The notes under the pieces were generated by a model. That model was given only the letters and a program-made list of their open reading frames with translations. It was not told the DNA's origin and did no database searches. A stretch of 64,000 nt of DNA, taken from contig NZ_BCYX01000015.1 of assembly GCF_001598415.1 (NCBI RefSeq), positions 1-64,000 on the forward strand, written 5' to 3'. Made by a program: the position numbers and the translations under genes. Positions 18,669 to 27,747 of this stretch are shown here, in pieces. Position 1 is the first letter of the stretch. Every line of letters begins with the position of its first letter. The stretch is from Sphingomonas mali NBRC 15500. Lineage in GTDB: Bacteria; Pseudomonadota; Alphaproteobacteria; Sphingomonadales; Sphingomonadaceae.

Positions 18669-19346
18669 CTACCAGGGCAGTGGGGACCCATCGGTATTGA
18701 CGAAGCAGCCGTTGAGCGCAGGGGTAGCCACGGCTTCCACGAAGTTCACGATCTCGGCCGCAGCTTCATCGGGGCTTAGAGGCGCCTGCTCACCCCCCAT
18801 ATCCGTCCTAACCCAGCCCGGATTGAGAGCCGTCGCCACGAAACCCTCTGGGCCCCACTCGGCCGCGATGTTTCGGACAACCTGGTTGAGGGCGCTTTTG
18901 CTCGCCCGATAAGCCAGCATTGATCCATCGACGTTTCCAGACAGGGAGGCGTTGCCGGTACTCATCATGACGATCAGCCTCCCTTCGGCAGCTAGCAACT
19001 GTGGCCGCAGGGAATTCGCCAACACCATCGGCGCTACGACGTTTACAGACAAGGTCGCTACAAAATCGCCGGGATCGAACTCGCGTGTATGAAAGGCCCG
19101 CGGTCCGAAACTGGCCGCGTTGCAGATGAGCACGTCGACTGGTCGTTGGATGCTCGCGCAGGCTGTCTGCACAGCTTCGTGATCGGCCATGTCGCATGGA
19201 TGGAAAGACAGGCGCTCATGCTCCTCCGTTGTCCATGGTGGGGGAGAACGCCCAATGCCCACCACGAACCATCCAGCGCGCAGAAAAGTGCGCGCGACAG
19301 CCTCCCCAATGCCCCGATTCACTCCGGACAGAACGACCGTCTTCAT
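18669..19346 (-). CDS. Short-chain dehydrogenase/reductase
   Basis: 225 residues. It has the classical SDR nucleotide motif VVLSGVNRGIGEAVA at the N-terminus, ICNAAS near residue 87, and the catalytic YRASK (Tyr-x-x-x-Lys) with an upstream Ser. Its start overlaps the stop of the PhyH-type gene at 19343 (ATGA), so the two are probably translated together. A dioxygenase hydroxylating a substrate and an SDR oxidising or reducing the new group is a reasonable but unproven pairing. The 213 bases downstream, before the 18455 start, have no assigned feature. Confidence 0.85.
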   Translation of the reverse strand: MKTVVLSGVNRGIGEAVARTFLRAGWFVVGIGRSPPPWTTEEHERLSFHPCDMADHEAVQTACASIQRPVDVLICNAASFGPRAFHTREFDPGDFVATLSVNVVAPMVLANSLRPQLLAAEGRLIVMMSTGNASLSGNVDGSMLAYRASKSALNQVVRNIAAEWGPEGFVATALNPGWVRTDMGGEQAPLSPDEAAAEIVNFVEAVATPALNGCFVNTDGSPLPW

Positions 19347-20635
19347 GCGTTTTCGGGCAGAAGCTCGAGTGCCCCTGCTTCACCACGGCTGTCGTAATAA
19401 GCGACGGCGCCTTTCGCGAAGTAATGACTCACGATCGAGAGGCGCGTTTTCTCCCGGTCGATGCGCGGACTGCCACCGTGTACAAGATTCTCATGCCAGA
19501 CCAGGATTTGGCCAGCCTTCGGTCGATAGGCCGCACGTTCGTAGCCGCCCTCCTCCATCAATCTTCGAACCTCAGCGTCAAAGATTACATAAGAGGAGTA
19601 ATCTTGATCCACCTTATCCAAGCCCAGGTCGCCAGCCCGCAACCTCTTGGACTTGTGGCTGCCAGGATAGACGAACAACTCGCCGGAGTCCGGCTTAACG
19701 TCTTCCAAGGCGACCCATACGCCGCACATAAAACCGGCAGGATAGGGCGTGAGATGAATCGTATCCTGGTGAGCATCCTGCTCCGAACCGTTAACATAAG
19801 TTAAGGTCTGACAGGCGCAAGGCGTGTCGCGAAAGTGCGACTTAAGGAACGCCATAACTTCGGGATTCAGCCATATCTTCCTGCCAGATTCAAGTCGATG
19901 TGCTTCATGGATGCGCTGGCTTGTACCTTTTTCATATTGCAGGCGGCCACTTTCGATCGCCTCCTCAAGATCGGCTGTGAACTCCTCGATCAGACTAGCA
20001 GGCAGCCGCTCTGGCAGGATGCAAAAGCCCCACCTCTCCAGGTGACGGTGCGCACTTTCCATGTCGGCTGGCTGATCGAAGCTCAAGGGGGTGTCGATAG
20101 GCTCGATTTCGTCAAACCATGCCTTGGCCTTGCCCTTTTCGTAAGGGAACATCTTGCTGTCGATCACACGTGGCTGGATGGGGCCAGTACCGTGAACGCG
20201 CAGATCTTCCGCAACTTGGACACCCAGCGGAGTATTGTTGTTCACAATGAGTGGCTTTGCAGGAAACGCCGCCCGGCTGCCATCCGCGAAATCGACCGAT
20301 ACTGTGGCGTTCGTCGGGCCGTTTGGGAGTAGATGCGACATCAGATTGACTTCGACGCGGAAATCGTTCGGCGAGGAAGAGACAACGCACTCCGCCGCTC
20401 CGAATGAAACCTCGAAGCCACCCACCGAAACATCGATGCGCACTGGATCGGAGCTGGCTTCCGAGACGTGGCCGACCAGCCTTATAAGTCCAAACACCCG
20501 TACTTGATCCGACCTGTTCCCTATGCCGAGAAGAGACATTCCAGGCGTGCCCATCGTAGCATTCTCCATTTGGGGTGTTTTTTTGGCTGACGGGACAACA
20601 ACGCTATGCAACCGCCGCAGCAAGCCCGGCTTCAC
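19343..20635 (-). CDS. PhyH-family dioxygenase with extra N-terminal domain
   Basis: 430 residues. About 1-170 is an added beta-rich region (VRVFGLIRLVGHVSEASSDP...) with no family I recognise. The rest is a PhyH-type fold with HQDTIHL as the HxD iron site, MCGVWVALEDVKPDSGELF, and the distal NLVHGGSPRIDREKTRLS. The GTG start at 20635 overlaps the stop of the decayed glycosyltransferase upstream (GTGA), a leftover of translational coupling. An alternative start is ATG at 20569 (MENATMGTPG). Its 3' end overlaps the SDR start. Confidence 0.8.
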   Translation of the reverse strand: MKPGLLRRLHSVVVPSAKKTPQMENATMGTPGMSLLGIGNRSDQVRVFGLIRLVGHVSEASSDPVRIDVSVGGFEVSFGAAECVVSSSPNDFRVEVNLMSHLLPNGPTNATVSVDFADGSRAAFPAKPLIVNNNTPLGVQVAEDLRVHGTGPIQPRVIDSKMFPYEKGKAKAWFDEIEPIDTPLSFDQPADMESAHRHLERWGFCILPERLPASLIEEFTADLEEAIESGRLQYEKGTSQRIHEAHRLESGRKIWLNPEVMAFLKSHFRDTPCACQTLTYVNGSEQDAHQDTIHLTPYPAGFMCGVWVALEDVKPDSGELFVYPGSHKSKRLRAGDLGLDKVDQDYSSYVIFDAEVRRLMEEGGYERAAYRPKAGQILVWHENLVHGGSPRIDREKTRLSIVSHYFAKGAVAYYDSRGEAGALELLPENA

Positions 20636-20943
20636 ACTGCTTCCCTCATGTATTCGCGTTCCTCAAGCAGCGAGGCCTTCGCCCACGAGCCATTCGAAAG
20701 TCCGATGAATCCGTCGGCATAGAGATCGGGAAACGCCTGCTGTAGATTGACGCGATCTCGATAAAGAAGGCGGCAGAACTTATCAATCGTTCTGCCGCCG
20801 CCAAGTTTGCCGAATCCCAAGACTTATCGGGGATTCCCCGCGACGCGGCCACCTCCACCGCAACAACTAACAGCCCGCCATTTGGTCGCGAGCATAGCGC
20901 CGCATCATCGTATAGGCGATCGGGTTAACGCGACCTAGGCTCA
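20632..20943 (-). pseudogene. C-terminal remnant of a GT-A glycosyltransferase
   Basis: Pieces in different frames align with the C-terminus of the intact transferase at 13269. Examples are MMRRYARDQM (compare MTRRYAKDQI), EVAASRGIPDKSW (compare AAATSKGIPDRYW) and CRLLYRDRVNLQQAFPDLY (compare HRLLYRERVDLQKAFPDPF). At least two frameshifts and a stop separate them. The 5' part is gone, and the break near 20943 abuts the IS5-family tail, so an insertion and deletion probably removed it. The final reading frame still ends in a GTGA overlap with the downstream dioxygenase. Confidence 0.8.
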
Positions 20944-20954
20944 GAACTCACCGA

Positions 20955-21085
20955 TTAGAGCCAGTAGCAGCATGTGGCGGCGATGGGGATGGCGGACATG
21001 AAGATGTGTGCGCAGCGGGCGTGGCGTGTAGCGGCGCGGTCCTCACCGTCGCGGACGGCATCGAGCATTGCCGCTCCCCGGCAAC
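20955..21085 (-). mobile_element. IS5-family transposase, 3' remnant
   Basis: On the minus strand about 37 codons end in RCAHIFMSAIPIAATCCYWL and a stop, preceded by EDRAATRHA. This is the typical C-terminus of IS5-group DDE transposases (RYDRCAHTF.SAI.IAAT..FWL). No start and no second end are present, so it is a dead fragment. It separates kpsT from the truncated glycosyltransferase and marks a deletion joint. Confidence 0.75.
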
Positions 21086-21116
21086 CCTGACATGATACTT
21101 GATTAGGCATCGGCCG

Positions 21117-21764
21117 CTACAACGCTTCGTAGATCGCCAAGGCCTCTTCGATGTCTTGGTAAACTTCCGCCCGGCCGTTCCGCAGAACCACCGCCAGATT
21201 GCAATATTCACGAATATAATCCGCGCCATGCGTGGCGAGCACCAGGGCGCGGTCATGCCGCTTCTCGAAAATCTCGGTGTGGCATTTCAATTGGAAGTTG
21301 CGGTCGCCGACCATGATAACCTCGTCGATCAGGTAGCAATCGAATTCGATCGCCAATGAAAGACCGAAGGCCAGGCGCGCGCGCATGCCCGCTGAATAGG
21401 TCTTGACCGGCATGCGCAATTGCCCGCCGAGCTCCGTAAAATCCTCGACGAAACTTCGCAGATCCTTGTAATCCCGGCCGTAGATGCGAGCGATGAAGCG
21501 GGCATTATCGTATCCGGTGAGGCTGCCCTGGAAACCACCGTTAAACCCGAGCGGCCACGAACAGCTCATCTCGCGCACGATCCGTCCGGATGTCGGCATT
21601 TCAACGCCACCGATCATCTTGATCAGCGTCGTCTTCCCGGCGCCATTGCGACCCAGCAAACCGACCCGGTCGCCGCGATTGAAGGTCAGGTTGATGTTTT
21701 CGAGCACACGCTTGCGCCCATGGCCAGCGCGGTACGATTTGTAGAGCGATTCACAGGCGATCAT
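21117..21764 (-). CDS. kpsT: Capsule ABC exporter, ATP-binding subunit (KpsT)
   Basis: 215 residues from ATG at 21764 (MIACESLYKSY), which overlaps the stop of kpsM (ATGA). It energises export of lipid-linked capsule across the inner membrane with KpsM. Walker A is GLLGRNGAGKTTLIK, the signature region is KTYSAGMRARLAFGLSLA, and Walker B is FDCYLIDEV, followed by the His switch in LATHGADYIREYC. Length is normal for KpsT. The longer N-terminus (to 21797) is not needed. Confidence 0.93.
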   Translation of the reverse strand: MIACESLYKSYRAGHGRKRVLENINLTFNRGDRVGLLGRNGAGKTTLIKMIGGVEMPTSGRIVREMSCSWPLGFNGGFQGSLTGYDNARFIARIYGRDYKDLRSFVEDFTELGGQLRMPVKTYSAGMRARLAFGLSLAIEFDCYLIDEVIMVGDRNFQLKCHTEIFEKRHDRALVLATHGADYIREYCNLAVVLRNGRAEVYQDIEEALAIYEAL

Positions 21765-22543
21765 TCTACCACCAAATCCCGCCGCATCCGTCGGCATAGA
21801 ACGAGGCCGATCATTAGGAATACAATCGACACGAGTATCGGATTCCAGACGTTGTAATAGGGCTCCACATAATCACCGAACAACCCATAGCGGATCATCT
21901 CCATAGTGTTCACCATCGGTGACATCAGGAGATAGTCGCGTACTGACGGAGGAGCCCAGGAAGCCATCGTAAATGTTCCGGAAATCGGTATGGCGATGTA
22001 GACTGACACCGGCATAATCTTTTCGACAACTTCGGACATCACGGAAAGCGGCGCAATCACCATGCAGACCGACAAGACGACCAAGCCATAAAGCAGCCAG
22101 CCAGCGACCATCATGCCAGGATAAGCCGGCACAGGTATATATCCCAATATACCCAAGGCGAGCGAAATAAAGACCCACGCCATTGTTGCGCCGACGAACT
22201 CGATCAACACACGTACTAGGACGAAGTCAGTCACTTTGACTTGGCGATGATACAGGAGACTACCGTTGGCCACGAAGATGCTAGTGCTTCGGGTGAACGA
22301 TGAGCGCAGAAAAGTCAGCGGAACATAGCCGCTGGCAACGAAGGCGATCATGCCAATGCCGTTCTCCTCAGGTCCCTTGAGGTACGTCCACATGACGCCC
22401 ACCAGCACGGCGAACAGCATCGGCTCGGCCATCATCCACAGGAAGCCGATATTCTCACGTCCGAAGCGGGTCGTCAGCTCTCGTACCATCAGAGCCTTGA
22501 CGACCCGGATCTGGCTATTCCAGCCCTCGCTAAGCGCTGACAT
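21761..22543 (-). CDS. kpsM: Capsule ABC exporter, permease (KpsM)
   Basis: 260 residues with about six membrane segments of the ABC-2 type. An early MVRELTTRFGRENIGFLWMMAEP is the characteristic amphipathic start of KpsM/Wzm permeases. It forms the channel for KpsT-driven export. Start and stop overlap the neighbouring genes: TGATG with kpsE at 22541-22545 and ATGA with kpsT at 21761-21764. This indicates a single kpsE-kpsM-kpsT unit. Confidence 0.93.
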   Translation of the reverse strand: MSALSEGWNSQIRVVKALMVRELTTRFGRENIGFLWMMAEPMLFAVLVGVMWTYLKGPEENGIGMIAFVASGYVPLTFLRSSFTRSTSIFVANGSLLYHRQVKVTDFVLVRVLIEFVGATMAWVFISLALGILGYIPVPAYPGMMVAGWLLYGLVVLSVCMVIAPLSVMSEVVEKIMPVSVYIAIPISGTFTMASWAPPSVRDYLLMSPMVNTMEMIRYGLFGDYVEPYYNVWNPILVSIVFLMIGLVLCRRMRRDLVVE

Positions 22544-23709
22544 CAGTTCTCAGGCCTGTGCTCAAGGATTCCGACGACGAGCATCCAGCCGACCAAATAG
22601 AGGCACAGGCAGACGCCGGCCACCGTTAGTATCTCGTAGAGCCGCTGTGGAAACAGCGCCATGTCGGGCGTGTTCGGTTCGACGACGCGTTCGAGATAGA
22701 ATTGCTGTTGCAGCGCTTCGGCTCGAGCTTGCTCGAGCGAGGCGTTTGCGGTGTTGAGCATCTGCGTGGAGAATTCCTGCTCGACCAGCAGGTTCTCATA
22801 CTGCGTCAGCTTGGACGCCAGGCCCGTGTTGGTACCGGTCGCCCGTCCTGCCTGGCCGGCGATCTGTGCGTCGATCGCCGCGATCCGGCTTCGCAATGCC
22901 GGAATGGCGGGGTTCCTCGGGGCGCCCGCCAGAGTCGCTTGCAATTGCGCTTGTAGCGCGGCGCGTTGCCCGGTGAGCTCAGTAGAAAGCTGAAGGACGC
23001 CTGTTGCCTCCTTGGCTGGATCAAGCAGGCGTTCGGTATTGCGGTAGCCACGCATGGCCAAGCGGGCGTTGCGGACCCGTGCCTCGGCTTCCTGCACACG
23101 CCCCTCGGCCTCTGCGATCTGCTTCGCCTGCGCTCGAATGTTCAACCGATTGACGAGCTTCTCGCTAATATCCAGCAACGCGGCATCGATGGCGTGAGCG
23201 TCCTGCGGCGTGAAGGCTTTTACCGTGACGACAGCCAAGCCGGTATCGTGGTCAAGGTGCGCATTCACCATCCGCCCGTAATATTTGTAAAGATTCTCGA
23301 AGCTGTCCCGCCGGAAGAAAGGGTAGCGACTAGCCCAATCGGTTCCTGGCCTCATATATGTCGCGCGCACGTTGACGCGTTTTGACAGGTCTGCCAGCGC
23401 GTTGCGCGAGCGGATATAATCCAGCACCTCGTTGGTCTGCTCCTGCCCGGCCGAGAGCCCGGTGGTTTGAATCAGGTTTGCAAGGGTCGACGTCGACGAC
23501 CTCTTCTGGTCAGGCGCCTTGATAACGAAACGAGCTTCGGAGACATACACGTCGGAGGCGATCAAGCCGTAATAGATCGCGCTGACCAGCACGGGTAGAA
23601 CAACCAGCAGGATGAACCACAAGTGCCTGCGAATCCAGTCAATCGTCCGCGCGCCGAATCCCTTCTCTGGTTCCGCCGATACGCTGGCGCTCAACCCTTC
23701 CATCAACAT
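22543..23709 (-). CDS. kpsE: Capsule export inner-membrane protein (KpsE, PCP family)
   Basis: 389 residues from ATG at 23709. Transmembrane segments lie near each end (HLWFILLVVLPVLVSAIYYG and ILTVAGVCLCLYLVGWMLVV), with a long periplasmic coiled-coil part between (IRAQAKQIAEAEGRVQEAEA...). This is the polysaccharide co-polymerase layout that links the KpsMT pump to the outer-membrane KpsD/Wza-like channel. A longer reading to 23781 lacks family support. It is divergent from the outer-membrane gene at 23919, so both are probably controlled from the 210-bp region between them. Confidence 0.9.
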   Translation of the reverse strand: MLMEGLSASVSAEPEKGFGARTIDWIRRHLWFILLVVLPVLVSAIYYGLIASDVYVSEARFVIKAPDQKRSSTSTLANLIQTTGLSAGQEQTNEVLDYIRSRNALADLSKRVNVRATYMRPGTDWASRYPFFRRDSFENLYKYYGRMVNAHLDHDTGLAVVTVKAFTPQDAHAIDAALLDISEKLVNRLNIRAQAKQIAEAEGRVQEAEARVRNARLAMRGYRNTERLLDPAKEATGVLQLSTELTGQRAALQAQLQATLAGAPRNPAIPALRSRIAAIDAQIAGQAGRATGTNTGLASKLTQYENLLVEQEFSTQMLNTANASLEQARAEALQQQFYLERVVEPNTPDMALFPQRLYEILTVAGVCLCLYLVGWMLVVGILEHRPEN

Positions 23710-23918
23710 CTCTAACGATACCTCGGCAGGACAGACACTGCGAAAAAGGCACGTGTCGATTGCTCGCCCCTCTAGAGGCAAGCAACGTGGCGGGCAACCG
23801 GCATTGCCAGCGCGGGAGCAAGCGACACGACGGGCGAGTCGACGTCATTGCGCCCCTCCAAAACTAAGTGCTAGGGGGTGCGCCGCGATCGATTGCACCA
23901 AAGCGACTGCCGGAGACG
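23710..23918. promoter_or_regulatory. Divergent promoter region of the capsule export genes
   Basis: 209 bases separate kpsE (leftward) and the outer-membrane export gene (rightward), so it must hold promoters for both. The only structure I see is an imperfect palindrome near 23760-23785 with outer arms TTGCT / AGCAA around a CCTCTAGAGG core, a possible operator. No convincing -35/-10 pair could be chosen by eye. Confidence 0.35.
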
Positions 23919-25076
23919 ATGAAGTTTTATCTAGATTCTCGAATGGCTTGTGGTTTGAATAAGATCATTCCGGCGATTCTGGCTTCGATCAGCCTTTCGG
24001 CTTGCGCGACATTGCCGTCGAGCGGGCCGACTGGTCGCGAGGTACAGCGCTCCATCGCTACGTCGCAGTCGGATATCCAGTTGGTCGAACTGCAGGATAT
24101 CGCCTCGTTGCCCGCGCCGCCGGCGCGCGTGCCGCTTTCGCTCGTCAACCTTGCGCCGCCGCCGACAGACCTGATCGGTCCGGGTGACGTGATCGACATT
24201 ACGGTCTATGAATCGGGCATCACCTTGTTCGGCAACAGCGCGACCAAGCTCGCGCCCGATGGCGGATCTTTCGATACCGCCGCTAAAGGCGAACGGCTCC
24301 TAGGTAACCGGGTCGACGATGCGGGCGACATTCAAGTGCCTTATGCCGGTCGCCTGCACGTCGCGGGGCACACCGTTGGTGAGGTGGAGCGTCAGATTCG
24401 TGCGGCGCTACGCGGATATTCGCAGAATCCGCAGGTCCTCGTTTCAGTCCGCGAGATGATCACCAACAGCGTGATCGTTGGCGGAGAGGTCAATAAGCCT
24501 GGGCGGCTAGTCCTGCCGACGAATCGCGAAACGGTCGCCGACGCGATCGCGTTGGCGGGGGGCTATCGTGGCGATGCCAAGGATCTTGCGATACGTTTGC
24601 AGCGACAAGGCGTTACCGACCAGTTCCGCCTGAGCGACGCCCTTAGCGGCGATGAGAACGAACTCCGCGTTTATCCCGGCGACCGGTTATCAGTTTTGCG
24701 GGCGCCTCAATCCTTCTCGGTCATGGGCGCGCCTGGTCAGGTCCAACTTTTCCCGTTCGGAAAGCCCGACGTCTCACTAGCCGAGGCCGTAGCGCAAGCT
24801 GGAGGGTCGCATCCGTCATTTGGCGACCCCGCAGCCATCTTTGTCTTTCGTTACGTCGCCGACAAGGACAATATCGCCAAACCGGTGGTCTATCACATCA
24901 ATATGATGAAAGCAGGAAACTACTTCCTAGCGCAACGCTTCGCAATGCAAGACAAAGACGTCCTTTATGTCGGAAATGCGAGAGCGAACCAGCCAAGCAA
25001 GCTCATTCAAATCATCAGCCAGCTGTTTGCCCCGATCGTCACGGTTACGAGCGCGGTTCAGGTCTTGAAGCAATGA
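23919..25076 (+). CDS. Outer-membrane capsule export lipoprotein (Wza/KpsD-like)
   Basis: 385 residues from ATG at 23919 (GGAG just upstream). A lipoprotein signal ends in SISLSAC, so the mature protein starts at that Cys and is lipid-anchored. It has a Poly_export domain (LIGPGDVIDITVYES...) followed by two SLBB-type segments (SVIVGGEVNKPGRLVLPTN and FSVMGAPGQVQLFPFG). The C-terminus (LIQIISQLFAPIVTVTSAVQ) is hydrophobic. It forms the exit channel for the capsule with KpsE and KpsMT. ATG at 23943 is a possible alternative start. Confidence 0.9.
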   Translation: MKFYLDSRMACGLNKIIPAILASISLSACATLPSSGPTGREVQRSIATSQSDIQLVELQDIASLPAPPARVPLSLVNLAPPPTDLIGPGDVIDITVYESGITLFGNSATKLAPDGGSFDTAAKGERLLGNRVDDAGDIQVPYAGRLHVAGHTVGEVERQIRAALRGYSQNPQVLVSVREMITNSVIVGGEVNKPGRLVLPTNRETVADAIALAGGYRGDAKDLAIRLQRQGVTDQFRLSDALSGDENELRVYPGDRLSVLRAPQSFSVMGAPGQVQLFPFGKPDVSLAEAVAQAGGSHPSFGDPAAIFVFRYVADKDNIAKPVVYHINMMKAGNYFLAQRFAMQDKDVLYVGNARANQPSKLIQIISQLFAPIVTVTSAVQVLKQ

Positions 25077-25219
25077 TCTCGTCCGAAAGCATTTGGCTTC
25101 GCTCCGGCCAACTTTCTAGACCGGGCCTCTTCTGCTTCTGACGTTGCCGATCACCCCAGCCGATTAGCTCAGTTGCTGGCGTGTTGCGAAACAACGCTAA
25201 ACCGGGATGTGTCGATAGC

Positions 25220-25783
25220 ATGCAATTCGAAAAACTTGATCTTTCCGGCCCCATCAAGATCGAACCGCACCGGCGTGGCGATGCTCGGGGCTATTTTGCC
25301 GAGACCTTCCGCCTCGACTTGTTCACCGAAACGGTGGGTAATGTCGATTTCGTCCAGGAGAATGAGTCACTGAGCGCCAAGGTCGGGACGGTGCGCGGTC
25401 TTCACTTTCAGACCGAGCCGTTCGCGCAGGGAAAACTCGTCCGGTGCGTGGCCGGCGCGCTGCTCGACGTTGCCGTCGATATCCGTACCGGCTCGCCAAG
25501 TTACGGCCGCTGGATCGCAGTCGAACTGTCAGCTGCTAATGGCTGCCAATTATGGGTGCCGCCGGGGTTTGCCCACGGTTTCTGTACTTTGGTGGCGGAT
25601 ACGGTGCTTACCTATAAGGTGACCAGCTATTACAGCCACGAGCATGACAAGGGCTTGGCATGGGACGATCCCGCTATCGGCATCGAATGGCCCAGCCTAG
25701 CGGACCCCGAAACGCTTTCCGCCAAAGACCGCGTGCAGCCCAAGCTGGCTGAGCTTCCTGCCTATTTCGATTACAAAGGCTGA
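25220..25783 (+). CDS. rfbC: dTDP-4-dehydrorhamnose 3,5-epimerase
   Basis: 187 residues, cupin-fold epimerase converting dTDP-4-keto-6-deoxyglucose to dTDP-4-keto-L-rhamnose. Family text: HRRGDARGYFAETFR, QENESLSAKVGTVRGLHFQ (with the catalytic His), and LWVPPGFAHGFCTL. ATG at 25220 (MQFEKLDLSG) is chosen by alignment to the family N-terminus; the ribosome site is weak. First of four rhamnose genes (rfbC-rfbB-rfbD-rfbA), six bases before rfbB. The 143 bases before it contain no assigned feature. Confidence 0.95.
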   Translation: MQFEKLDLSGPIKIEPHRRGDARGYFAETFRLDLFTETVGNVDFVQENESLSAKVGTVRGLHFQTEPFAQGKLVRCVAGALLDVAVDIRTGSPSYGRWIAVELSAANGCQLWVPPGFAHGFCTLVADTVLTYKVTSYYSHEHDKGLAWDDPAIGIEWPSLADPETLSAKDRVQPKLAELPAYFDYKG

Positions 25784-25789
25784 TCGCAA

Positions 25790-26848
25790 ATGCGTATAAT
25801 GGTCACCGGCGGCGCCGGTTTTATCGGTTCGGCGGTGGTGCGGCACCTGATCGCGAGCGGTCACGACGTGCTTACCGTGGACGCCCTGACCTATGCGGGC
25901 AACCGAGCCTCGTTGCGCGAGGTCGAAGCCAATTCACGCCACGAGTTTCTGCACGCCGATATTTGTAGTCGCAATGGAATGGCGTCCGCCTTTGCCACCT
26001 TCCGTCCCGAGCGGGTCATGCATCTGGCGGCAGAGAGCCATGTCGATCGCTCGATCACCGGCGCTGCTGACTTCGTGCAAACCAATATTGTCGGTACGTT
26101 CAATATGCTGGAGGCGGCGCGCGGCTATTGGCAGGGGCTTGAAGCCGATTCGAAAGCGGCGTTTCGCTTCCTCCACGTTTCAACCGACGAAGTATATGGT
26201 TCACTGGGTGACGAAGGCCTGTTTCACGAAACCACGCCTTATGATCCAAGTTCGCCATATTCGGCATCGAAGGCAGCCTCCGACCATCTCGCCAAAGCCT
26301 GGTATCGCACCTACGGATTGCCGGTGGTGGTTTCCAACTGTTCGAACAATTATGGCCCCTATCACTTCCCAGAGAAGCTGATTCCCCTCACCATCCTCAA
26401 TGCGCTGGCTGGGCGAGAACTGCCGATCTACGGCGCTGGTGAGAATGTGCGCGACTGGCTGTATGTCGAAGACCATGCGCGCGCGCTCGACCTCATCGCC
26501 GCCAAGGGGCGGCCGGGCGAGACCTACAATGTCGGCGGACGCAACGAGCGGCGCAATATCGACGTCGTGCGGCGAATCTGCGCCGTGCTTGACGAGCTCG
26601 CGCCCGCCGGCGCGCCGCATGATCGCCTGATCACCTTCGTCACCGACCGCCCCGGGCATGACGCGCGCTACGCGATCGACGCGAGCCGACTGGAGAGCGA
26701 ACTAGGCTGGCAGGCGCAGGAGACTTTCGACACCGGCATCTCGAAGACCGTCCGCTGGTATCTCGACAATGATTGGTGGTGGCGCCCGTTACGCGAGCGC
26801 TACGATGGTGAACGCCTTGGATTGATGCGAGAGGACGTTAAAGCATGA
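25790..26848 (+). CDS. rfbB: dTDP-glucose 4,6-dehydratase
   Basis: 352 residues, NAD-dependent extended SDR: second step of dTDP-L-rhamnose synthesis. Visible are [16 protein letters not shown] (NAD site), [25 protein letters not shown] and the catalytic YSASK. The end [13 protein letters not shown] is typical of RfbB. The stop overlaps the rfbD start (ATGA at 26845-26848). Confidence 0.97.
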   Translation: MRIMVTGGAGFIGSAVVRHLIASGHDVLTVDALTYAGNRASLREVEANSRHEFLHADICSRNGMASAFATFRPERVMHLAAESHVDRSITGAADFVQTNIVGTFNMLEAARGYWQGLEADSKAAFRFLHVSTDEVYGSLGDEGLFHETTPYDPSSPYSASKAASDHLAKAWYRTYGLPVVVSNCSNNYGPYHFPEKLIPLTILNALAGRELPIYGAGENVRDWLYVEDHARALDLIAAKGRPGETYNVGGRNERRNIDVVRRICAVLDELAPAGAPHDRLITFVTDRPGHDARYAIDASRLESELGWQAQETFDTGISKTVRWYLDNDWWWRPLRERYDGERLGLMREDVKA

Positions 26849-27747
26849 GGATTGCCGTGACCGGCGGGGCCGGACAGCTGGTAAACTCGATGACGGAGCG
26901 CGGACCGCTCGCGGGTCACGACGTCATCGCGGTGGGGCCGCCTGTGCTCGACCTCGCCTTGCCCGTCGACGAAGCCGTGCATGCGGTACTCGAGGCCGCA
27001 CGCGCCGATGTCATCGTCAACGCAGCGGCGCATACTGCCGTCGATAAGGCCGAGAGCGAGCCCGATCTCGCGTTCGCGATCAATGCCGTCGGCGCCGGTG
27101 CAGTGGCACGCGCGGCGGCACGGATCGGCGTGCCGCTGGTACACATATCGACCGACTATGTGTTTTCCGGTGACAAGGCGGAGCCTTATGTCGAAAGCGA
27201 CTCGACCGGCCCCACCGGTGTTTACGGAGCGTCGAAATTGGCTGGCGAGGAAGCAGTATTGGCGAGTGGCGCGGACGTCGCGATCCTTCGAACGGCCTGG
27301 GTCTATAGCCCGTTCGGCGCCAATTTCGTCAAGACGATGCTGCGGCTCGCCGAGTCCCGAGACGAGGTCGGCGTGGTCGGCGACCAGTACGGCAACCCGA
27401 CCAGTGCGCTAGATCTCGCCGATGCGGTGATCGCTGTTGCTCAACATCTGGCCGAGGGGAGCGATGCGCGGCACCGTGGTATCTTTCATGCGACCGGGGA
27501 TGGTGATGCGACCTGGGCCGGTCTTGCCGAAACGGTCTTCGCCGCCTCCGCGGCGAACGGTGGCCCGAGCGCGCGAGTCAAGCACATCACTACCGCCGAC
27601 TATCCGACCCCGGCCCGACGCCCAAGTAATTCGCGGCTCGATTGCACTGCATTGTTCGAGCGGCATGGCGTGCGCCTCCCCGACTGGCGTATCAGCGTGG
27701 CCGCGGTAACCGCGCGGCTCCTGCACGAAAAAAAGATCGCGGCATGA
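26845..27747 (+). CDS. rfbD: dTDP-4-dehydrorhamnose reductase
   Basis: 300 residues, NAD(P)H-dependent reductase giving dTDP-L-rhamnose. Nucleotide motif [12 protein letters not shown]; family text [31 protein letters not shown] and catalytic YGASK; C-terminal [18 protein letters not shown]. Both ends overlap neighbours (ATGA at each junction), so rfbB-rfbD-rfbA are translationally coupled. Confidence 0.97.
   Translation: MRIAVTGGAGQLVNSMTERGPLAGHDVIAVGPPVLDLALPVDEAVHAVLEAARADVIVNAAAHTAVDKAESEPDLAFAINAVGAGAVARAAARIGVPLVHISTDYVFSGDKAEPYVESDSTGPTGVYGASKLAGEEAVLASGADVAILRTAWVYSPFGANFVKTMLRLAESRDEVGVVGDQYGNPTSALDLADAVIAVAQHLAEGSDARHRGIFHATGDGDATWAGLAETVFAASAANGGPSARVKHITTADYPTPARRPSNSRLDCTALFERHGVRLPDWRISVAAVTARLLHEKKIAA

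Noticed and set aside
25150-25190. tRNA-like D-arm text (GATTAGCTCAGTTGCTGG) before rfbC
   Set aside because: No acceptor stem, anticodon arm or T-arm can be formed around it; chance resemblance.
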